A stretch of DNA of 64,000 nucleotides from Stromatinia cepivora (Eukaryota > Ascomycota > Leotiomycetes > Helotiales > Sclerotiniaceae). Below are positions 13,456 through 25,739 of the stretch, one piece after another; position 1 is the stretch's first letter; every line of letters begins with the position of its first letter. The position numbers were made by a program, and so were the translations under genes. The notes under the pieces are model-generated. The model had not been told where the DNA came from. It saw only the letters and a program-made list of their open reading frames with translations, and searched no databases. The stretch lies in assembly GCA_014898415.1 (NCBI GenBank), contig RCTD01000004.1, forward strand, positions 372,001-436,000, written 5' to 3'.

Positions 13456-15048
13456 ACTTTCTGCCGAATGAGCAGAATATATTTGGAAACTTACAATGCT
13501 AGTAAAATAGAACTGTAGATTTTGTAGTGTTGCAGTGTTTTATGAAGAGTCCCCTTAAATTTGTGAGGTCTCCCAGCCTGATGAGAAGGGGCTGAAGTTT
13601 GTGTAGCGAAGATTCGGGACAAGACCAAACCAAGTCTAGGGTCTTGAGGGGAAGAGTATTCAATCTAACTGATCTCAAGGGAGAGATTGATAGATAAATT
13701 ATGGTAAACAGGTAAACAGGTAGATAGAAGCTTAGAACATTTGGAATAACATCAAATCAATTGATACAATTGAAAGGCAAGGACCTTCTTCATGAGAGGA
13801 GGTAAGAGAGGGGAGTCAAAGGTGGTCCGTGCACAACGCCGGAGATTTATTCCCCGTCTAGGTTGACTAGTTGTCAACCATATCTCAACCACCTTCAACT
13901 CATAGGTAGCTTGGTCTGTATATACTCAGTTCAAGTACATATATGCTATGAGAGATGTGCAGTCTGGATAATAAATACGTTCATCACTTCCCATATCCAA
14001 CAGCCCACTACCTGATGCATTTAATCTTCTATCTATGTATATCTGTGATAGATGCTAGGTGGTAGTTCCCCTTACGTCTGATCTCCAGTTCAGTGATAAA
14101 AGCGTTGGTTGAGGAGATAGGGAGATATTGAGAGCATAAATCAAGCTGTTGTCAGATATATGACTAAGATCGCCAAGCAATTTTGGGGCTGATAAGGTGT
14201 TTGCAAAATCTTTCTATGAGTGAAGTCTTATTTTGCAACCTTCAAAGTCTAAACCCTGTTGAAGCTGGGAATATGGACATTCACTACTCTATATAGGCTT
14301 ACCCTTTGAATCCCGTCTAATAAAATAGCGATAGCAATCGGCAAGTAGCCCTTTTTTGCTCCTGTGCCGATGTGTATATTACAATGGAGTTGTCTGAATG
14401 TCAGAACTACCCATATGTTTTTGTCTTTGTTCTTTATGGATTGTTCGACTCGGCATTAATTTCACCCCCTGAATCACTTCCCATAAGTTTGATCAATTGA
14501 ATTGAAATCATCGTTTTCTTGTTTGCTATCTTCAGAGAGAAGAAAAATCTTTCTGGATCCACAGTTCGTGCATATATGCAATTGTTAAGGCTGAATGTGC
14601 TTTGTTTCAATAATTTGTGGGGCAAATATATTTACAAAGAACAGGATATCACACTAAAAATATATGAAAGGCCATTGATGTTTTCATCCGAAGTGTTGAT
14701 TTAACAAAGAGGAATCACCACAGAATGCTGAAGCGAAATTTGGGCACCTTGGTGGGTCTTTGAAAAGTTATTCTAGTCTTTTGCTGAGGTCTGTATTCAC
14801 CTTGCTTGTTATCATGGCTTCTATAAGGAGTTTTGAAGTGATGGCTTCTTGCTTCCCTTCTTTCTTTTTCCCTTCATTGGGTTACTGGAAATAACTTATA
14901 CTCAACTTGTATTCCCATTGAAGACTTGAATCAACTCAGCTCTACTACAACCATCAATTAGGACTCTCTCATAGTCGAAGATTTGAGGAAGTAGATCTCC
15001 CTCGACATATAACATCACTTGAATTACACATTTGACATACACCTCATT
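13456..15048. promoter_or_regulatory. Divergent intergenic region, F-box gene and GT2 gene
   Basis: 1.6 kb between divergent starts. It is AT-rich, with no coding sequence or RNA gene I can support. It probably contains both promoters and 5' UTRs. Confidence 0.4.
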
Positions 15049-16858
15049 ATGTCCAGCAAAATTGAGGATATGCCACAGGTGGGAGAGAAATGGGAAGAAG
15101 TGAGTGAAAGTGTTGCCTCGATCCTTGATGCTCTTAGGGAAGCCCGAGAAGAGAAATTGAGGAACAATCCTTCCGGCATCCTCTCCCAAACGTTTTGGGC
15201 AATTTTCAGTTTCGTCCTAGCAAAGCTCTGGGCCTTCTTGAAGAACTCATGGATAATCATTTTCTTCATCTTGAAAAAACCACGGGCAATCATATCCTCG
15301 ATACCCAAGGCAATTACTTCCTTCATTATCGCTCCTCTTGACCTCCTGTCATCGATTCCGGAAGCGACCCCGACTACTTTACGGGTTCACACTTGGTCAA
15401 ACATTAGCAAGCTTTAGTAGTATTACATTCGTGGTGGGGCTTCTTCTCGTATTAACCACCCTTCGAAATACCAAAGTTGGCCACGGAGTGGAAGCACTTC
15501 ATGGTTTTCTCTTCTGGGCTCCCATATACTCTGCAATCCTACTCCTTATGAGCAATTTTGAACCTTTACGCGAACTCTTTGGCACTCTCCGCGAGTTTTT
15601 TACTTCCAGCCCCTGGTCCGCAGCTTTTGTTTCCCTCTTCGTCTTCAAGTTCTTGAAGGTGTTCGTAAATTTGTTTTCTTACACCTTCCTCGCTAGCTAC
15701 AAAGTCCCACCGCTCCATCCGACTGCTCTTCCCAGCCATGTTACAGTAATCATACCAAGCATTGGAGATTTTGGCGAGGATTTCATTACAACGGTTCAAT
15801 CAGTCCTCGACAATAACCCAGCCAAAATTATTGTTTCAACAGTCGGGACCGAAAAGCTCATGGAAGCCCGCAGGGTGGTGGAAGGGATCATGAGAGAACG
15901 AAGGCTCCCGGGACGAAAAATCGAAGTTGCTTCCATCCACCAACCCAACAAACGCGCCCAGTGCGTCCACTCTTCCCTCATGGTTCAAACCAATCTCATC
16001 GCCTACGCCGACGACCATGTGATCTGGCCTCATACCTTCCTCCAAAGCGCTCTCGCCGAGTTCGAGGACCCAAGGGTAGGAATTGTCGGAACATGCAAAC
16101 GCGTTATCCGCGACCCTGGAAACAATTGGTCCGATTCTCTTCGCAACTTCTTTGCCTGCATTTACATCGAACGCCACAATTATGAGATGACTGCTACTTA
16201 CAACCTTGATGGTGGCGTATGGGTTATCTCTGGAAGAACGCAAATAATCCGAACAGATATCGTACAATCGCTTGAATACAGAAAAGAATTCCTTTCTGAG
16301 TCTTTCCTGGGTGCTGGTCCGCTTACCAGCGATGATGATAATTTTGTCACTAGATACATGATCAACCATGGATGGAAAACCGTATTTCACAACCGTCCCG
16401 AGGCACTGATTGAAACAACCCTAGGCACAACAGGCGGCTGGCCCAAATTCAACCAACAGCTTCTCCGCTGGTCCCGATCAATTTGGCGCTCGCATCTAAA
16501 ATCCGTCTTCGTTGATGGAACATGCTGGAAATTCTGTCCCTGGACCAGCTACACCATGTTTCTCTCCGGTTTACTCAATATCTCCATCCTCTACGATCCC
16601 CTCCTATTCCTCGCCCTCTTCAAATCCGATTTCTACACTGAGAATAATCATGCTGGCGCATATTTATTGTGGGCATTGATTTTAAGTCGCATGATTAAGC
16701 CGTGGTCTTATTATATGCGGAATAAAAAGGAAATTATCTGGGCTGTACCTGCGGAACTTCTTTTTGGGTATATGCATGGGGCTATTAGGTTTATTGGGCT
16801 GCTTACTTGTCGGGATATCTCGTGGGGTGGAAGAGATTTGAGGGGATTTGTACGTTAG
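15049..16858 (+). CDS. GT2 membrane glycosyltransferase (polysaccharide synthase-like), N-terminus in a different frame
   Basis: Processive family 2 glycosyltransferase of the hyaluronan/cellulose-synthase type. It resembles the conserved fungal GT2 reported as needed for hyphal growth on surfaces (ZtGT2-like; from memory). The catalytic part is clear in one frame from about 15365: VTVIIPS nucleotide-binding strand, ADDH at about 16007-16018, TSDDDNF near 16328 as the catalytic acidic region, and QLLRW at 16457-16471. Predicted membrane segments lie before (SSITFVVGLLLVL) and after the catalytic domain. The likely start is MSSKIEDMPQVGEKW at 15049, which encodes an amphipathic/membrane N-terminal stretch, but that frame ends at 15417 and the catalytic frame is +1. 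Either a weak-consensus intron (for example 15101-15407, GTGAGT...TTAG, or 15348-15411) or a one-base indel joins them; I cannot decide. The catalytic half is certain, the N-terminus is not. Confidence 0.8.
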
Positions 16859-18077
16859 AGTTCAGTGTGCTGACTGGCGACAGACTGGTGTTCCTTGGGG
16901 ATGGGAGGTTTCTGTATATTCGGTGTTGGATGGATTGACATTACTTTGAAAATCTGAGGGAAATAGGGTGTGAGGCTTGCATAGCTGGCGTTGGATGAAT
17001 GGACGTTATCTGGGAAATTGACACGTGGACGAAGAATATTTAGTAGAGGTCGGTAAGATAGATATCCTGATACTCCAATGACCTTCCTTAACCAAAAAAG
17101 GAGATCAGATGCCGAGAGTTCTTCGATAAATCTTTCATTAAATTTCAAATTAAAAAGTTCATGAAATTTAGATTTACATCTAGATTTTTGCAATACCTAT
17201 ATTTTCATTGTGTCCTAACTGCAGTATCACTGATAAATTACTATGGAAATTCTTCCCATGATATCAATGGAGATGTAGTATCTACTAATGAAACATAAAT
17301 ACTCACGCACACATCTCCCAGAATACCTGACCCTAACATATCAGTTATCTCTCACGACGTGACTACTATAACGCCCTTGCTTGAGTCATAAACTCTGAAT
17401 CTTGTTCGTTCCAAATTTCCCTATTATCTTCAGAGTTGGAAAGTCTTATATCTAATGTTGAGAATTTTTACTGGATAAATAAAGCTTGAATGTCATATCT
17501 ATAAGATCACATCGAACAGACAGTGATGGAATAACAATCATCAAGTATATCTAAACAACCTTCATTATTCTTTAACTAATCAAAACCAAAACCAAGATAA
17601 TTGAGAATTATTCTTTGATACACCTCTATAACTAATATTTGTTATACAAAAGTCTATTATTATCATTTGATATTATACCTACCGATCTATTCAGAGTTCA
17701 ACTCATATCCTATCAACTAGACAAATACATTAGAACCTCTTTTTATTGAGAAATACAGTTTTTGGTCATTTGGTTTGGAAGCTCTCTCTTATATGCATTA
17801 CGCTAGTCACCTTTTTTAGATTTTAGCAATATCCCACTCTTTACAAGCTTTCCAGAATATCTCACTCCTTCCCAAGTCTTTTAGCATCTCTTGGCTTATT
17901 TAATAACTACTAGTGTCGCCTGATAGCTGCCTCCTTGAAAATCGCATATCTTTGACTAGCCAACTCCTCAATTCAATACTCGAATCCAACCTGAATATTA
18001 CAATAGCGGCCCACATACGCACAGGACACAGTCTCGAGCATAGAACCCCCGAATCCGAGTCAGAGAAAAACTTCGCA
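16859..18077. other. Intergenic, AT-rich
   Basis: 1.2 kb after the GT2 stop, strongly AT-rich from about 17050. I see no credible gene. Confidence 0.4.
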
Positions 18078-19774
18078 ATGAACATGCAAAAGGTAGTCAA
18101 AGTGACCGACGGATATAAGCCCATACATCAGAAGGACAAAGAAGTTATCAGCTTGCTCACGCAAGCGAAGGCAGTGGTACATAACTGGAAACTTCTAAAA
18201 AATCTTGGGTGCATATGAAGCACTTATGCGCAAACGATGGGCCAAGAAGTCCAAGGTTAAGCGTAATGAGCTTTTGAAGCAGGTACATCCGAAGATTCCA
18301 ACCGTCGATGCGCCGGAACTTCAATTGATGCGTGCACGTTGGGATGGTACGCCTCTCACGTCTGTCGTGCGCATGGGAGGTGTAGAGACCCCATATCTCA
18401 ATCTGGAGAACCTTTCACAAAGCATGTCCTTACCTCTTTTCTTGAACTCGAGAGGTCTTCATTCCCCGAATCTTTTTGTGCATGCCGATATCTACGCCAT
18501 GTAATTCGGATTGAACATGTATGAAACCTTGGGACCAAAAGTCTTTAATGGTGAACAATCATGAGAATGCGCCGTGGTCTTCAAGAACCAAATTTAGAAG
18601 GATACATGGAGTTTATTGAGACCAAGGAAATGTTCGATGAAGCCCTTGCGTCTGGCTTGGGGTTTCTGCCGTCAAAGGCAATGCCTGTATTACACGCACA
18701 GGTTTAGACCTACCGATTCATTGTGGTGTGCTGCACATGGATTCTTCACGATGCTACAACGCTTTTAAAAGTCGATCATCATTTCCAAATCGTGCGCGAA
18801 CCGGAGCCAATATCTGCGTCTTCCTCTCAGCGCCTGAGCCCTTACTCTTCTGGGATAATCTCCGAGGACTTTCGGGATTTGAAGAATCTGGAAAGAAAGT
18901 ATTCGACGGTGATTACTCCTGAAAAGTCCCTGCCGCCTGAGTATGAAAGGGCTTTTGTGTGCTTTTGGGACAATCCGGGCCGGGCTAGTGATAATTTACG
19001 AAGAGAAGACTTGAGGCAGGAGATTCTATTTTCAAAAGCCTTCAGAAGTAGTCTCGTAAGAACTGGCATGGAGGATTCTGGCGACGTACGGATAAGTTTT
19101 AATAATGGATCCGAGTATAAACTGTTTGCAATTTTATTTGAGCTGTCTCGGAACCAGTCAATTATGTATTGCTCACCTCCAGATCTGGTCGATTAACTTG
19201 AACGTTATCTCATCTCAACTCCAGCTGCAAGAGATCGAATTTCTATTCTATAATTGTCAGATATTGGGATTGTGTCTTCGATAACTCGGGAGCTATACCT
19301 GTATCAGCCTTGGGCACCGACAGTAGACCAAAAATTGAAGAACGACGATGGCATTATCAAAGCCATTAGAGACTCTAAATGGAAGCGTACAACTGAAGTT
19401 TGGGATTACTTGCAGAGATTGTCCACAATAGAGCTTACAAAGCTTATCAATCAAGCAAACTGCTTCTACTACTCCGTGGAGAAACAGCCTAGTGCTAAAA
19501 ATAACTATAGCGTGCCTATGATCTAGTAATAAACTTGACTCTTTATCAAGCTATGACTCTTTTACCTGAAGGTTTATTCCGAGGGCATGGAGATTTGTTT
19601 ATCCTTCGCTACCAAACCCGGAGCAAATTTGTTGGATCTTGGATGGTGATGATAGGTAGTTATGAAGAGTACTCCGACATACGCAATGTTTTGGTAGATG
19701 TTATCTTACCACAGTGCCCGATTTTTTGGAAAAAAGATTATTTAAATTCAATACAAGATTTTACTTTCGTATAG
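18078..19774 (+). pseudogene. Decayed member of an uncharacterised ascomycete protein family
   Basis: Coding-like blocks lie in order but in shifting frames. They start at 18078 (MNMQKVVKVTDGYKPIHQKD) and run to LTQAKAVVHNWKLLK. An A6 run at 18196-18203 then shifts the frame to AYEALMRKRWAKKSKVKRNE, followed by SVVRMGGVETPYLNLENL. After HADIYAM there is TAA (18502), then the matching continuation FGLNMYETLGPKVFNG, then TGA. Another frame carries RRGLQEPNLEGYMEF up to TAG at 18705, then CCTWILHD and PEKSLPPEYERAF. Later fragments (DIGIVSSITRELYLYQPWAP; RTTEVWDYLQRLSTIELTKL) sit in further frames. The phrase MGGVETPYLNLENL is familiar to me from a large family of unknown function in filamentous ascomycetes. 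There are at least three in-frame stops and two or more frameshifts, so I call it a pseudogene. There is no sign of a transposon insertion. Confidence 0.65.
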
Positions 19775-20370
19775 AAGGTAGCTAGAATTGAAAATATGAA
19801 GGATGAGTGAAAATGCTTGCAATTAATTCAAGACATTATATCTTCAGAGTAAAAGAGCAAAAGCAATGTAATTTCGTTAAAAATCTTTGTTATCCATTGT
19901 TATCATTACTATCCATTATCTTATGTATATTATCCTTATCCTAGTGAAACAACTCCATAATCTGCAAGCTATCCTGATGAAACGATTCTTATGGGTATCA
20001 CAAAACTTCCTGATGTATGTATCCCGCATGCCATCCTATGCAAAGGAAAAGACATGAAACGCCTTAATATGCCAGATCAACCATCTTAAAAACTCGTTGC
20101 TGTATGGATCCCATTCCGTGCAAAAGAAATTTGTGTTTCAACGCCAGTACTCGAATTTACATCTCAATTTAGTGAGAGTCTAGTGTTCCTCCCAAGGAGC
20201 AACCAATTTTGCCTTTTTCTTTGGTGGTCCGGATGGTCTAGACGGGTAGGTCAGTAAATTGGATATAAAAAAACAGTTGTGATGTTTTAAAACCCATAGT
20301 TGCGGTAGGAATTTATATGTATAGTGTGGATGAAATACGGAATGAAAGTATAAGTTTGAGAAACGCTCGC
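19775..20370. other. Intergenic, nothing seen
   Basis: About 600 bp between the decayed gene and the RBR ligase stop. AT-rich, no supported feature. Confidence 0.4.
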
Positions 20371-22210
20371 TTACTGTGATTCTGCCTTTGTCAACGCCTG
20401 ATCTTTCATTCTTTGCTCAGCAGCAGCTAATGCCAAAGGTCTCATTTCATCTCTCCTTTGTTTCTGCTTCGCGTATCTGGCTTGAGCTAGACGTTCGTTG
20501 ACGGGTCCACCATGTACCAGTTGTGTGAGATTGGCTTCGCGGGCTGAGATCTGGTTTCGACTGAGTTTGAAAGAATCGGGGTGGTTCGGACAATTTCTAC
20601 CATGGGCTGCCTCGCCAAGCCTAATGATATTCTCCCAGTCGACACCGCAAAGGTAGCACCAGGATTTTCCGCAGCGACCTAGGAAATAATCGTCAGTATT
20701 GAACTTGTAAGAAGAGATGTATTTATACATACATTGCATATGATCACAGCCTTCGCTTCTAACGACACACTCTTGGCATTGGGGACACATTCTCGAGTCT
20801 TTTGCCAACAGCTTTGCTGTAGCCTCTTCCTGCTCCAAACGCTCAATTTGTGAGTCCTCAATATCGAAATCATCACAAGACTGTCCTTCGTGCCATGGTA
20901 ACATGTGTTTGACGCAGGTCTTGAATTTGCAATGGTTACAAATCATTAATGGCTCTGGTCCTTCGTGAATTTGACCTCCGCCGCAATTGGGACCTAAGCA
21001 CATGGTGAATGTATCTGGTCTCGAAGCTTTCTCTCTCAAGTATGAATAACTATTCAAAAATTAGCAAAGAACATAGAGAACTAATGGAAGTTACTAACCG
21101 TTCGAATACATCCACAGATGCTTTTTGTCTAATATCGTTATAAGTGAGGACGGCGGGACAGAGAGGACACTTGATGCCATTCAAGAATCCGTACTCTACA
21201 GCTGTAGAGATGGATGTGTTGAGGCATGCCTTGCATGTGCGATCTCCATTTGTATGTTCGCAAGTGTCCGTGATAGAACACCAGGTCTCCGATTTTAGAA
21301 CTGTCTCTGCACAGATGGCACATTCCACCCGAAAAGGTGGATGCTCGACTTTTTTGTCTGCTTTTTTACTAGCATAGGATCCGGTATTCGCATCGTACCC
21401 AGTGCCCGCATCGTAGCTAGTGTCTGCATCATATCCACTGTCCGATTCAACCGTAGCCTTGAGAGTCTTTTTGGCCTCAGCAGACCTTGTAGCCTCGACA
21501 GTCTCCTTCTCAGTCTCCTCATCGCTCTCTTCTTCACCACTCTCTTCCTCATCACTATCCTCCTCATCGCTCCCCTCCTCATCACTCTCCTCCCCATCGC
21601 TCTCCTCCCCACCGCTCTCCTCTTCATCGCTTTCCTCACTTTCCTCATCATCTTCTGTTGTTTCAGGCTCAGGAGTCGATTCGGGTTCCGTATCGAAGAT
21701 GTAATTTGCGCGTTCAGGATTATCGGGGTGGGTAGGCATCAAGTCGAAGAGGTCATATTCCATAGGATAAGAGTCCAAATCTTCTATCCGAAATTCGTGA
21801 CCTGAGACCGCGGAATTTAATGATTCAGAACTTGAAGATCCATCAGAATCCTCATCTCCTCCCTCCTCATTTCCCTCTTCTTCTTCCTCGTCTTCCTCAT
21901 CTTCCTCCTCCTCGCTCTCCTCATCCTCTTCTTCGGACTCTTCCTCAGACTCTTCATCATGTGCGATCACGGGATCTACAGGTCGTCTCGGTGGAAGGTC
22001 ACCACCATTTGCCAACCAGTTCTTAATTTTCTCGCAATCATCTTCATGAAGATTCTTCTCAAAAGACTGTAATCGAAGAAACAAAGCAAGTCGATCACCT
22101 TGTTTCTCTGGTAATTCACCATAATGCTTCAAGATATAACGAATGCTTCTTGCGTCATGCTGTTTAAAGTTGAGTCCAAAGACCTCATTCGACTTATAAT
22201 CGAAACTCAT
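20371..22210 (-). CDS. RBR-type (RING-IBR-RING) E3 ubiquitin ligase
   Basis: Exons 22210-21099, 21049-20733 and 20678-20371; introns 21098-21050 (GTTAGT...TAG) and 20732-20679 (GTATGT...TAG); 578 residues. The N-terminal ~70 residues look like a small folded domain. Two very acidic Glu/Asp/Ser stretches follow (about 84-120 and 174-240). RING1 begins at C297 (CAIC...CKAC...CPLC), the IBR follows at about 387-430 (CLGPNCGG...ICNHCKFKTC), and RING2 runs from C459. RING2 spacing matches known RBR enzymes: C459-x2-C462-x9-C472-x4-C477, with C472 in SEGCDHMQC as the expected catalytic Cys that carries ubiquitin as a thioester. The C-terminal helix is Gln/Arg/Ala-rich. The second intron interrupts RING2 exactly in the C477 codon; only splicing restores HMQCRCGKSWCYLCG. 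Substrate unknown. Confidence 0.93.
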
Positions 22211-24204
22211 TGTGATAAAATCCTCAGTCTTAAAAGAATGATCAATAACTTTGTTCTGCTTGATTGTTTTTGAAAATTTAGTGATTTAGATAAAGTTGAT
22301 CAGAAAGGTTGTTATGATATTGGGAAGAAAATGGTTGAATATTTTATGTGTGGTGGTGGTGGAGGCTGCCTAAAGGCGTGGAGCCGTAGATTGGGGAATT
22401 TTAAGATGCTAAGATAAGGCTAAGCTCCAAATGCCGAGGCCAATCTATCGAGCTCGTCATCTTATTTGGCAGTTGAATAATGTAATTCACAAAATCTCTG
22501 TTCATAAGGTTGTTGTGTTATTATCTATCCTCATATCTATTAGTCCGGTACGAAGGTAAATACTCGCACACATACCTATGTTAATTGATCTTTTGTTTGC
22601 TGCCAAAGCAGCATCGTACACCTCCTTCCTCCCAATCTCAATGTTCCCCTGCACTTCTATTCTCTTCCAGTATCTTCGCAAAGCTACCGAAAACAATCCG
22701 ATATAATTATTCTATCTCTCGTGTTTTAAATGAGCTGTTGGGAGATCCTGACATGTTCCAGATATTGTACTGTGGAAAGCCAATTCAATGCACCATACCA
22801 GCTAGTGGATCTCAGATTATCATACTGCAGAGTTGATACGGTATGTCTGAAAGCTTTCCATCTCTATTACACCTTACGGTTGTATGGCCAATTTTCGAAT
22901 GATAAATGGAACAATCATTGGTGTTTTGCTTTATGTCAGCAGCTGGAATGATATCCCAAGACCACTGTTTTGCGATGAGGAAAGCCTTTCTTGTTTTCAC
23001 CTCAGCAAACTCGCGTGGCTCATCCGCTATATATATTTTGCATCGGCAATGATGATGGCATCTTCTGTAGCTTGATAGTTCGTCAATACCAAAGTATGAT
23101 ATTGGAAGTTACTAAATTGCTCGCAGAGTATCGAACAGCTAAGACACGAGCAGATTTTACTTTCCTCTCCGCAGTCTCTCATTTGTTTTGCTTGTTGTAT
23201 GATGGGCAGAACTTCAGATAATCTACCACTCAAAACGCGGGCCTTACATTTCATCAATGCACATTCTGCGGCAATGATGCGCACGACATGGTCAAGAGAG
23301 TGGTTCGCCGTGAAAACTCAACTGGAATTCCGTAATGTATGCTAGCTATAGGTTAAGTATGAACGAAGCTTGAGGAGATTCGGGCTAGGTCCCTATGAGT
23401 CTTAATGTGTTTCATCGCAAATGGCAAATAGTTTTCCTGATTACTTCTAACGATGATAAAACCCTTCCCAATGAAGAGGATCTATTTTTTTTTCTTGCTC
23501 GTTTGGCAACCAGTATGATAGTTTCGAGGCCGAAAGACGCATCCAGTGAGATCAATTGTGCCAGTTTTCCATCATCGGCAAGTCAGACAGTGCTCGTAAT
23601 GGTTTTGGAAAAAGCCGCCCCAAAACTTTCAATGAAAAACAGCTATTGGTCCTCAATAGCGACCCGAACATTGGTTGACAAAATCCCCGCCAATGCCCGT
23701 GGGTAATCTTGGAGGCATGGAATTCGAGGTTGGATCTAATATGAAGCCTGCTTTCTGAATCAGATCTTTCACCTCTTCGACATATAGAAATTGAAAGCAC
23801 CCCAAATCGTTCAATCGCGGGTCATTGGTTTTTGATTTTTGCTTACCCAAGACTGTGGTTAGCCAAAAACCAACCGTACGGCCCCTCAAGCCATCCATTG
23901 CGAGCATTGGCGCTTTCGAAGCCAAGAACAACCTCTGAGACGGATGAAAGAAAGTGTTCGGAAATGTGTTCGAAAATATGCAAGGTGTCGCAATCAATCC
24001 CATTAATTTTCCGAATTGAGAGGCGCGGTCATTGTTCAGTAAAGATGCCAAGCCTTGCGCATTCCTGCCCTAAAATGGTCCTAGTACAAAGAAGAAAATA
24101 AAATGGGAAATGATAAAGAGGGATGGTACCTGTTGGGAGCTTTAATTATTCTCAATTGCAGATTTTTATTATTGAGCACGCCCGGAAACACACTCTATAT
24201 AAAA
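22211..24204. other. Long intergenic region with short gene-like remnants
   Basis: 2 kb between the divergent RBR and FAD-oxidoreductase starts. Most of it has no coding character. Two minus-strand patches look protein-like: 23284-23027 and 24081-23653, the latter listed separately. I recognised no tRNA or transposon. Confidence 0.35.
23653..24081 (-). pseudogene. Unrecognised gene remnant
   Basis: An open stretch follows an in-frame TAG near 24084 and reads LASLLNNDRASQFGKLMGLI, then FFHPSQRLFLASKAPMLAMD, DLGCFQFLYVEEV and PPRLPTGIGGDFV before a stop at 23653. Codon use and residue mix look like real protein, but there is no ATG at the front and both ends stop abruptly. I could not name a family. 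It is most likely an eroded exon; a single exon of an unrecognised spliced gene is the alternative. Confidence 0.25.
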
Positions 24205-25739
24205 ATGCACTTCGTTCACGACCTCACCGAGTCTCTCACGCCTGGTTCTGCTGTAATCAGCATTGGTGACAAAGGATATGAGAAAAGCATCAAACGATGG
24301 GCAGTGACCGCTGAAAAGCGAGCTGTACGTCTACCATACCATACCTTACCACGTCATAAATTCTTCAATTAACCAACTGCACCACAGGGTCTCGTAGTTT
24401 TTCCTTCAACACCATCAGACGTGTCGAAGACCATTCTTTGTGCCACCAAACTTGGGGTTGAGTTAGCCGTTGCAGGTGGTTCTCATTCCACTAGTGGATC
24501 GTCATCAACTGATGGAGGCATTTCTATGAATCTATCTAGAATGAGAGGTGTCATAGTCGATCCAGAAGCTATGACAGTCACTGTACAAGGAGGGGCTTTA
24601 TGGGTAGATGTTGATAAAGCAGCTGCGGAGCATGGACTGGCTACTGTAGGTGGAACTGTCAATCTGACCGGGGTGGGGGGCTTGACATTAGGAGGCGGGT
24701 ATGGGTACTTGAGCGGCGCATATGGAACGGCAGTGGACAACCTTCTTTCCGTTCAAATGGTTCTTGCCAGTGGTGAGATTATTACGGTGTCTGAAAGACA
24801 GAACCCCGAGCTGTTCTGGGCTATCCGTGGGGCCGGAGCTGCATTCGGAGTAGTAACAGAGTTTGTGTTCCGCGCATACAAGCAAGAAAATTTGGTATGG
24901 GCCGGAGTGCTTGCGTTCCCTCCCGATAAATTAAGCTCAATTCTCGAATGCGCAAATCATGTCATCGAGGTATCCAAAGGAGAAGCCACAATAATGGTAG
25001 GATTTACTACGCCCCAACCAGATCTTCCACCATGCATCATGACAGTTGTTTTCTACAATGGCCCCGAACAATCTGCACAGGCACTATTTGAACCAATTCT
25101 CAAACATGATCCCTTGCTGAACACTACCGCCATGATTCCCTATCCTGAAGTCAATGCCTTCCACAATGCAAATGTTCCCGATGGAGCAAGAAGAACGATG
25201 AAAGGCTCTACATTTACCGCACCAGTCGACATTCCATTCGTGGAAAGCATGTTCAACGATTACGCATCTTTCATTCAAAGTACACCGGATGCACAGAAAA
25301 CACTGGTTCTCTGGGAATTCATCAGCCCTCATAAAATTATGTCCGTACCACAAAATGGCACTTCATTCGCGAATCGCGGACGATATGGGAATGTAGTTTT
25401 CGTAACTGCATGGACAAGTCAGGAACATGATACAGCATGCAGAGACTGGACGAGAAATATGGCAAGGAAAGCGAGAAACCAATTATTGAAGACTCATGGT
25501 GGCAGGGAAGGAGTGGGCGAGTATGCTAATTACGAAGGTCAGTTTCCCCGTAGCTTGTTCCATTGCAGCTCCTAACAATCTTTCACCTTACAGGTATGGG
25601 TGAAACACCAGCGAAAGCGCTCTTTGGTGATAATTACGAGAGACTGGTGGAGTTGAAGCGGCGTTACGATCCTACCAATGTTTTTGGAAGATGTTTCAAT
25701 TTGATGCCTGGTCATGGTGGAGATGTCCCTCGAAATTAA
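24205..25739 (+). CDS. FAD-linked oxidoreductase (PCMH-type FAD-binding, BBE/6-hydroxynicotine-oxidase-like)
   Basis: Flavoenzyme of the VAO/berberine-bridge superfamily; substrate not predictable. Exons 24205-24324, 24388-25537 and 25594-25739; introns GTACGT...CAG and GTCAGT...CAG; 471 residues. The FAD-binding domain includes AVAGGSHSTSG, whose H73 is the expected 8-alpha histidyl-FAD residue, and GVGGLTLGGGYGYLSGAYG. The Cys used for a second flavin link in bicovalent members is absent, so single His attachment is expected. The C-terminal BBE segment ends in RRYDPTNVFGRCFNL. No signal peptide is visible, unlike many fungal BBE enzymes, so it is probably intracellular. The neighbours do not form a secondary-metabolite cluster. 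The start is the only ATG in exon 1 compatible with the fold, but TATATAA lies only a few bases before it. Confidence 0.9.

Noticed and set aside
21295..21805. Long open frames opposite the RBR gene
   Set aside because: They are shadows of the Glu/Asp-rich codons and read as Ser/Leu or Arg/Met runs.
24205..25739. Secondary-metabolite cluster around the FAD oxidoreductase
   Set aside because: No PKS, NRPS, terpene synthase, P450, transporter or Zn2Cys6 gene is next to it.
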